Origin: Rhizobiaceae bacterium
GTDB taxonomy: Bacteria; Pseudomonadota; Alphaproteobacteria; Rhizobiales; Rhizobiaceae
Assembly: GCA_014380965.1 (NCBI GenBank)
Contig: JACMIV010000225.1
Span: forward strand, 1-9,208
Direction: 5' to 3'
DNA: 9,208 nucleotides
In this document: positions 5,953 through 9,208 of the stretch, piece by piece
Layout: every line of letters begins with the position of its first letter
Position numbering within the stretch: the first letter of the stretch is position 1
Translations under genes and position numbers: made by a program
The notes under the pieces: generated by a model
What the model was told of the DNA's origin: nothing
Database searches by the model: none
Seen by the model: the letters and a program-made list of their open reading frames with translations, nothing else

Positions 5953-7581
5953 TCACGCCGTCGGCAGGCGGTAATCGGCGAACTGCGTCCTCAGCGTGGT
6001 CTTCTGGATCTTGCCCGTCGCCGTATGCGGGATCTGGTCGACGAAGGCGACGTCGTCCGGCATCCACCAGCGGGCGATCTTGCCCTCCATGAAGGCGAGA
6101 AGGTCCTCCTTCGTGACCGTCCTGCCTTCCTTCTGCACGACGACGAGGAGCGGGCGCTCGTCCCATTTCGGGTGGGCGACGCCGATGACGGCGGCCTCCG
6201 CCACGTCCGGATGGCCGACGGCGAGGTTTTCGAGATCGATGGTCGAGATCCACTCCCCGCCGGACTTGATCACGTCCTTGGCGCGGTCGGTGATCTGCAT
6301 GTAGCCGTTCGGATCGACATGGGCGACGTCGCCTGTGTCGAACCAGCCGTCATCCTCGAACACCTCGTTGCCGATGCCCTTGTAGTAAGAGCCGGCGACG
6401 GCGGGGCCCTTCACCTTGAGGCGGCCGAAGGTTCTGCCGTCCCAGGGCTGGGCGCGGTTCTCGTCGTCGGTCACCTTCATCTCGATGCCGAAGGGCGGAT
6501 GGCCTTGCGTCTGCGCCACGTCGAGCAGCGCCTCGCCGTCGAGAGAGGCGTATTCCGGCTTCAGCGAACAGAGCGTGCCGAGCGGGCTCATCTCCGTCAT
6601 GCCCCAGGCGTGGATGACGCGGACGTCGTAATCGTCCTGGAACGTCCGGATCATCGCGCGCGGGCAGGCCGAGCCGCCGATCACGACCCGCTCGAAGTCG
6701 GGGAGTTCGCCGCCGGCCTTTTCCAGATGCTGGAGGAGCATCAGCCAAATCGTCGGGACGGCGGCGCTCATCGTCACCCTCTCGGCGACGAGAAGCTCGT
6801 AGATCGAGGCGCCGTCCATCTTCGCGCCCGGCATGATCATCGCCGCGCCGCCCATCGGGCAGGTGAAGGCAAGGCCCCAGCCGTTGGCATGGAAGAGCGG
6901 CACGACCGGCATCACGCGGTCGCGCGAGGACAGCGCCATCGCATCGCCTTGCTGTGCGATCATCGAGTGGAGGATGTTCGAGCGGTGGGAGTAGACGACG
7001 CCCTTCGGGTTGCCTGTCGTGCCCGACGTGTAGCACATGCCGGCGGCCGTGGTTTCGTCGAACTCCTTCCAGGCGAAATCCTCGTCGGCTTCGGCAAGCC
7101 ATTCCTCGTAGGGCACGACGTTCGCGAGCGTCGTCTCGGGCAGGTGCGCGGCATCCGTCAGGACGACGATCTTCTTCAGCGACGGCACCTTCGGCGCGAT
7201 CGCCTCGAGGATCGGCAGGAAGGTCATGTCGACGAAGATCAGCCGGTCTTCGGCATCGTTCATGATCCATGCGATCTGCTCGGGGAAGAGCCGCGGATTG
7301 ACCGTGTGGTAGATCGCGCCGACGCCGACGATCCCGTACCAGCATTCGAGGTGGCGCCAGGTGTTCCAGGCGAGCGTCGCGATGCGGTCGCCGAGCACGA
7401 CGCCCTCCTGTTCGAGCCGCTTGGCAAGCTTTAGGGAGCGCCTGCGAATCTCGGCGTAATTCGTCCGGTGGATCGGCCCTTCGAGCGAACGGGACACGAC
7501 TTCGCGCTTGCCGTGGTGGATCGCGGCGTGGTCGATCACCTTCGAGCACAGAAGCGGCCAGTGCTGCATCAATCCCTGCAT
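5953..7581 (-). CDS. Fatty-acid/carboxylate CoA ligase (AMP-forming, AlkK/DmdB type)
   Basis: Predicted 542-aa adenylate-forming enzyme: carboxylate + ATP to acyl-AMP, then transfer to CoA. All core motifs are present: A3 [13 protein letters not shown] (184-196), A5 WGMTEMSP (326-333), A7 GWFDTGD (412-418), A8 [15 protein letters not shown] (432-446) and A10 TATGKIQKT (520-528) with the probable catalytic Lys524. Length and the opening [10 protein letters not shown] match the group containing AlkK medium-chain ligases and DmdB 3-methylthiopropionate ligases; these cannot be separated by eye, so medium- or long-chain fatty acids and methylthiopropionate are all possible substrates. The ATG at 7581 is chosen because GGGAGGA lies 9 bases upstream and family homology starts there. 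The open frame up to 7686 adds a basic tail with no family support. It is divergent from the 134-aa gene and upstream of the DUF1499 gene. A loose promoter candidate on this strand is TTGAAG (7686-7681) and TTCATA (7664-7659), spaced 16 bp. Confidence 0.92.
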   Translation of the reverse strand: MQGLMQHWPLLCSKVIDHAAIHHGKREVVSRSLEGPIHRTNYAEIRRRSLKLAKRLEQEGVVLGDRIATLAWNTWRHLECWYGIVGVGAIYHTVNPRLFPEQIAWIMNDAEDRLIFVDMTFLPILEAIAPKVPSLKKIVVLTDAAHLPETTLANVVPYEEWLAEADEDFAWKEFDETTAAGMCYTSGTTGNPKGVVYSHRSNILHSMIAQQGDAMALSSRDRVMPVVPLFHANGWGLAFTCPMGGAAMIMPGAKMDGASIYELLVAERVTMSAAVPTIWLMLLQHLEKAGGELPDFERVVIGGSACPRAMIRTFQDDYDVRVIHAWGMTEMSPLGTLCSLKPEYASLDGEALLDVAQTQGHPPFGIEMKVTDDENRAQPWDGRTFGRLKVKGPAVAGSYYKGIGNEVFEDDGWFDTGDVAHVDPNGYMQITDRAKDVIKSGGEWISTIDLENLAVGHPDVAEAAVIGVAHPKWDERPLLVVVQKEGRTVTKEDLLAFMEGKIARWWMPDDVAFVDQIPHTATGKIQKTTLRTQFADYRLPTA

Positions 7582-7623
7582 CGCGGAACGTCCTCCCTTT
7601 CGTCGCATTTTCAGCGTTGCGTC

Positions 7624-7640
7624 GCTCCTCTGACGGGAGC
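7624..7640. promoter_or_regulatory. Small inverted repeat upstream of the acyl-CoA ligase
   Basis: GCTCC (7624-7628) and GGAGC (7636-7640) form a perfect 5-bp inverted repeat with a 7-base loop, 43 bases before the ligase start. It lies between the ligase start and the loose promoter candidate at 7659-7686, so it would be in the 5' leader or act as an operator. A stem this short is weak evidence. Confidence 0.15.
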
Positions 7641-7749
7641 TTGTCGTCGTCGACCACCTATGAATGGTCGGCTGCAATCTCTTCAACCAGCGCCGTTTTG
7701 TCCAGCCGCCTTCGGTGGCTGCTCGGAAGGGCGGGGACTGTCGGCCACC

Positions 7750-7767
7750 TGCCGAGATCCTTCGGCA
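7750..7767. promoter_or_regulatory. 6-bp inverted repeat in the divergent region upstream of the 134-aa gene
   Basis: TGCCGA (7750-7755) and TCGGCA (7762-7767) form a perfect 6-bp inverted repeat around GATCCT, ending 43 bases before the ATG at 7811. The 18-bp dyad has the size and position of a possible operator for a dimeric regulator. In RNA it would be a leader hairpin. No partner regulator gene is in the window. Confidence 0.25.
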
Positions 7768-7810
7768 ACGGGCGGACGATACTGGAATTAGATGCGAGGG
7801 AAGACCACCG

Positions 7811-8215
7811 ATGATGAACGTGACCTCCGCCGAGCCGCTGAACGAGCCTGCCCTGGAGCCCTTCGAGGCCGTCGAGTTCGAGCTGGCGCTCGACCTTCAG
7901 GATCCGACACAGACGACGTTCGAGACCTGCGTCAGGGTGGCTGCGGAAGTGGTCGGAGGCGAGATCCTGTTCGACATGCCGTCCGACGGGACGATCGAGG
8001 ATTGCTCGAGGATTGCCGCAGTTCGCCTGCGACAGCCTAGCGGAGACCGCATCCTCTTTGCGGTGCTCGGAGAGACCGGCGCGACGCTTCGCGTCGCGAC
8101 CCGCGCCGACCTCGGGGACCGGTTCCACGGCTTCGCCAAGGCTTTCATCGGCGTTCTCGAACGCATTCGCGACGATCTTCCGGCGGCGATGTCGAGGGCG
8201 GCCGGCTCGGCTTGA
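7811..8215 (+). CDS. Small acidic protein of unknown function
   Basis: Predicted 134-aa soluble protein that I do not recognise. It is acidic (about 22 Asp/Glu against 12 Arg/Lys), has no signal peptide or membrane segment, and has only two Cys (40 and 65). After a poorly structured N-terminus (1-20) the pattern suggests a small alpha/beta domain: a beta strand at 21-29 (VEFELALDL), a helix around 36-48, strands near 51-55, 69-75 and 81-86 (ILFAVL), and a final amphipathic helix at 101-122 (LGDRFHGFAKAFIGVLERIR). Doubled ATGs occur at 7811 and 7814; GAGGGA at 7796-7801 is a suitable ribosome binding site for either. The open frame upstream to 7664 reads through low-quality, basic sequence and is rejected. 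The gene stands alone, divergent from the acyl-CoA ligase and convergent with ppdK. Third-position GC bias and smooth amino-acid composition support real coding. No function is assigned. Confidence 0.7.
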   Translation: MMNVTSAEPLNEPALEPFEAVEFELALDLQDPTQTTFETCVRVAAEVVGGEILFDMPSDGTIEDCSRIAAVRLRQPSGDRILFAVLGETGATLRVATRADLGDRFHGFAKAFIGVLERIRDDLPAAMSRAAGSA

Positions 8216-8225
8216 ACCCGGCCCC

Positions 8226-8247
8226 AAGGGCAGCCGCGCTGCGCCTT
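8226..8247 (+). terminator. Stem-loop after the 134-aa gene, candidate terminator
   Basis: AAGGGCAGC (8226-8234) pairs with GCTGC plus CCTT (8238-8242 and 8244-8247) around a CGC loop, with G8243 bulged: 9 pairs in all. It begins 11 bases after the stop codon. The downstream tail (CCTT) is only mildly T-rich, so a Rho-independent role is plausible but not clear. Confidence 0.4.
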
Positions 8248-8270
8248 CCTTGAGGGCGGTATACTCAAGG
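8248..8270 (-). terminator. Stem-loop after ppdK, candidate terminator
   Basis: CCTTGAG (8248-8254) and CTCAAGG (8264-8270) form a perfect 7-bp stem with a 9-base loop, starting 15 bases beyond the ppdK stop on the minus strand. It directly abuts the preceding hairpin, so each convergent gene may have its own 3' stem. No clear T-run follows on the minus strand. Confidence 0.4.
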
Positions 8271-8284
8271 CCAGTTCGGACCTG

Positions 8285-9208
8285 TTACCCGCGATGGCGG
8301 CTCTTCCCCGTCGCAGGGCCGCGCATGGCTCGCGTCGCGCGGATGGCCGCCTGCGCCGCGGCTAGTCGGGCGATCGGCACGCGGAAGGGCGAACAGGAGA
8401 CGTAGTCGAGCCCTGTCTGCTCGAAGAAGGCGATCGAAGCGGGATCCCCGCCCTGCTCGCCGCAGACGCCGAGCGAGATGTCCGGCCGCGTGCGCCGCGC
8501 CTTCTCCACCGCCATGGCGATGAGCTCGCCGACTCCTTCGACGTCGATCGACTGGAACGGATCGCGCTCGAGGATGCCCTTACGCTCGTAGGTGGACAGG
8601 AAGTTCGCCGAATCGTCGCGCGAGATGCCGAAGACCGTCTGCGTCAGGTCGTTTGTGCCGAAGGAGAAGAAATCGGCGACTTCCGCGATCGTGTCCGCGC
8701 GCACGATGGCGCGCGGCAGCTCGATCATCGTGCCGACGAGGTAGGTCACGCGCTTGCCGCGCTCGGCGGCGACGAGCTCTGCCACCTCGTCGATGACCGC
8801 CTTGACGAAGTCGAGCTCGGTTCGAAGGCCGACGAGCGGCACCATGATCTCCGGCACCACGGCCTCGCCGGCCCGCTCGCCCGCCTCGATCGCCGCCTCG
8901 AAGATCGCGCGCGCCTGGACCTCGACGATCTCCGGATGGGAGATGGCGAGGCGGCAGCCGCGGTGGCCGAGCATCGGGTTGAACTCTTCGAGCTTCTCGA
9001 TGCGCTGGCGCAGCACCCGCTCCTCGATCTTCATCTGGAGCGCCGTTTCCGCGATCTCCGCATCGCCCTTCGGCAGGAATTCGTGCAGCGGCGGGTCGAG
9101 GAGGCGGATCGTGACGGGAAGACCCGCCATGATCTCGAAGAGCTCGACGAAGTCCGAGCGCTGGATCGGCAGAAGCTGCTCCAGCGCCGCCCGCCGTCCG
9201 ACCTCGTC
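8285..9208 (-). CDS. ppdK: Pyruvate, phosphate dikinase, C-terminal part
   Basis: Partial gene: the last 307 residues, with the 5' end beyond the right edge; the frame is open to base 9208. PPDK interconverts pyruvate + ATP + Pi and PEP + AMP + PPi, serving gluconeogenesis or PEP balance in the cytosol. This part is the PEP/pyruvate-binding TIM barrel. Visible motifs, numbered within the fragment, are MAGLPVTIRLLDPPLHEFLP (27-46), GHRGCRL (81-87), VGTMIELPRA (158-167) with the metal-ligand Glu163, FSFGTNDLTQT (181-191), ISRDD (195-199), DPFQSID (216-222), GVCGEQGGDP (247-256) with catalytic Cys249, and SCSPFRVPIARLAAAQAA (271-288). PPDKs I recall have CGEHGGDP; here Gln replaces His. The same barrel occurs in PEP synthase and PTS enzyme I, but LLDPPLHEFLP and the SCSPFRVPIARLAAAQ ending are PPDK-specific. 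The ATG at 9130 is internal. Confidence 0.93.
   Translation of the reverse strand, partial: DEVGRRAALEQLLPIQRSDFVELFEIMAGLPVTIRLLDPPLHEFLPKGDAEIAETALQMKIEERVLRQRIEKLEEFNPMLGHRGCRLAISHPEIVEVQARAIFEAAIEAGERAGEAVVPEIMVPLVGLRTELDFVKAVIDEVAELVAAERGKRVTYLVGTMIELPRAIVRADTIAEVADFFSFGTNDLTQTVFGISRDDSANFLSTYERKGILERDPFQSIDVEGVGELIAMAVEKARRTRPDISLGVCGEQGGDPASIAFFEQTGLDYVSCSPFRVPIARLAAAQAAIRATRAMRGPATGKSRHRG

Noticed and set aside
5845..7434. A 529-codon open frame on the + strand, antisense to the acyl-CoA ligase and the DUF1499 start
   Set aside because: It mirrors the ligase codons in GC-rich DNA and is rich in Arg, His, Asp and Val without any recognisable motif. The opposite strand encodes a complete ligase with all ten-motif landmarks.
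6350..7657. A 435-codon frame on the - strand overlapping the acyl-CoA ligase in another frame
   Set aside because: It is Arg-rich and low in complexity with no motifs, which is typical of an out-of-frame shadow of a GC-rich gene.
7582..7686. A 35-residue N-terminal extension of the acyl-CoA ligase
   Set aside because: The added residues are basic and unstructured. [10 protein letters not shown] at 7581 is the usual family start and has a good ribosome binding site.
7664..7810. A 49-residue N-terminal extension of the small acidic protein
   Set aside because: It has a basic composition unlike the rest of the protein and crosses the inverted repeat at 7750-7767. The ATG at 7811 has a proper ribosome binding site.
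8285..9130. A complete short gene starting at the ATG at 9130
   Set aside because: The frame stays open to the window edge and the extra 26 residues (including LLPIQRSDFVELFEI) are standard PPDK sequence, so this is the end of a longer gene.
1..9208. CRISPR arrays, tRNA/rRNA genes, insertion sequences, phage or defence genes
   Set aside because: I looked for repeated spacers, cloverleaf-like patterns, transposase motifs and terminal inverted repeats and saw none.

Overview
The window comes from a GC-rich bacterial chromosome. The closest protein matches I can recall for the RsmC-like methyltransferase, the AlkK/DmdB-type acyl-CoA ligase, the polyol dehydrogenase and the PPDK point to an alphaproteobacterium, probably Hyphomicrobiales (Rhizobiales). 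That placement is inferred from sequence character, not from a search. I see no rRNA, tRNA, insertion sequence, phage gene or CRISPR array, and no compositional break suggesting recent transfer. It reads as ordinary core and metabolic chromosome with very tight packing; the longest gap between genes is about 230 bp.

Layout, left to right. (1) 1-365 (+) is the C-terminal third of a zinc-type polyol/alcohol dehydrogenase (xylitol or sorbitol dehydrogenase family), cut by the window edge. (2) 505-2139 (-) is an FGGY pentulose kinase with the TCSLV motif of D-ribulokinases, convergent with the dehydrogenase. Together they suggest pentitol catabolism: polyol to ketopentose to ketopentose 5-phosphate. 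(3) 2291-4906 (+) is a compact group: an RsmC-like 16S rRNA guanine methyltransferase, an RsuA-type 16S rRNA pseudouridine synthase overlapping it by 4 bp, and an MBL-fold hydrolase of the LACTB2-like type 40 bp further on. (4) 4929-5870 (-) is a three-helix membrane protein with a C-terminal DUF1499 region. (5) 5953-7581 (-) is a complete acyl-CoA ligase. (6) 7811-8215 (+) is a small acidic protein that I do not recognise. (7) 8285-9208 (-) is the C-terminal third of pyruvate, phosphate dikinase, running off the right edge.

The genes form several small transcription units in alternating orientation. There are divergent control regions at 2140-2290 and 7582-7810. Convergent junctions lie at 366-504, 4907-4928 and 8216-8284, and two of the three carry stem-loops that may serve as terminators. 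Functionally the window mixes sugar-alcohol use, ribosome modification, fatty-acid or carboxylate activation and C3/C4 carbon metabolism (PPDK).

I found no clear undescribed system. The points most worth a second look are the rsmC-rsuA-MBL grouping, a short array of three GCC-N3-GGC boxes at 14-bp spacing in the first divergent region, the unrecognised 134-aa protein, a Gln in place of the usual His beside the PPDK catalytic Cys, and the unusual central segment of the DUF1499 protein.
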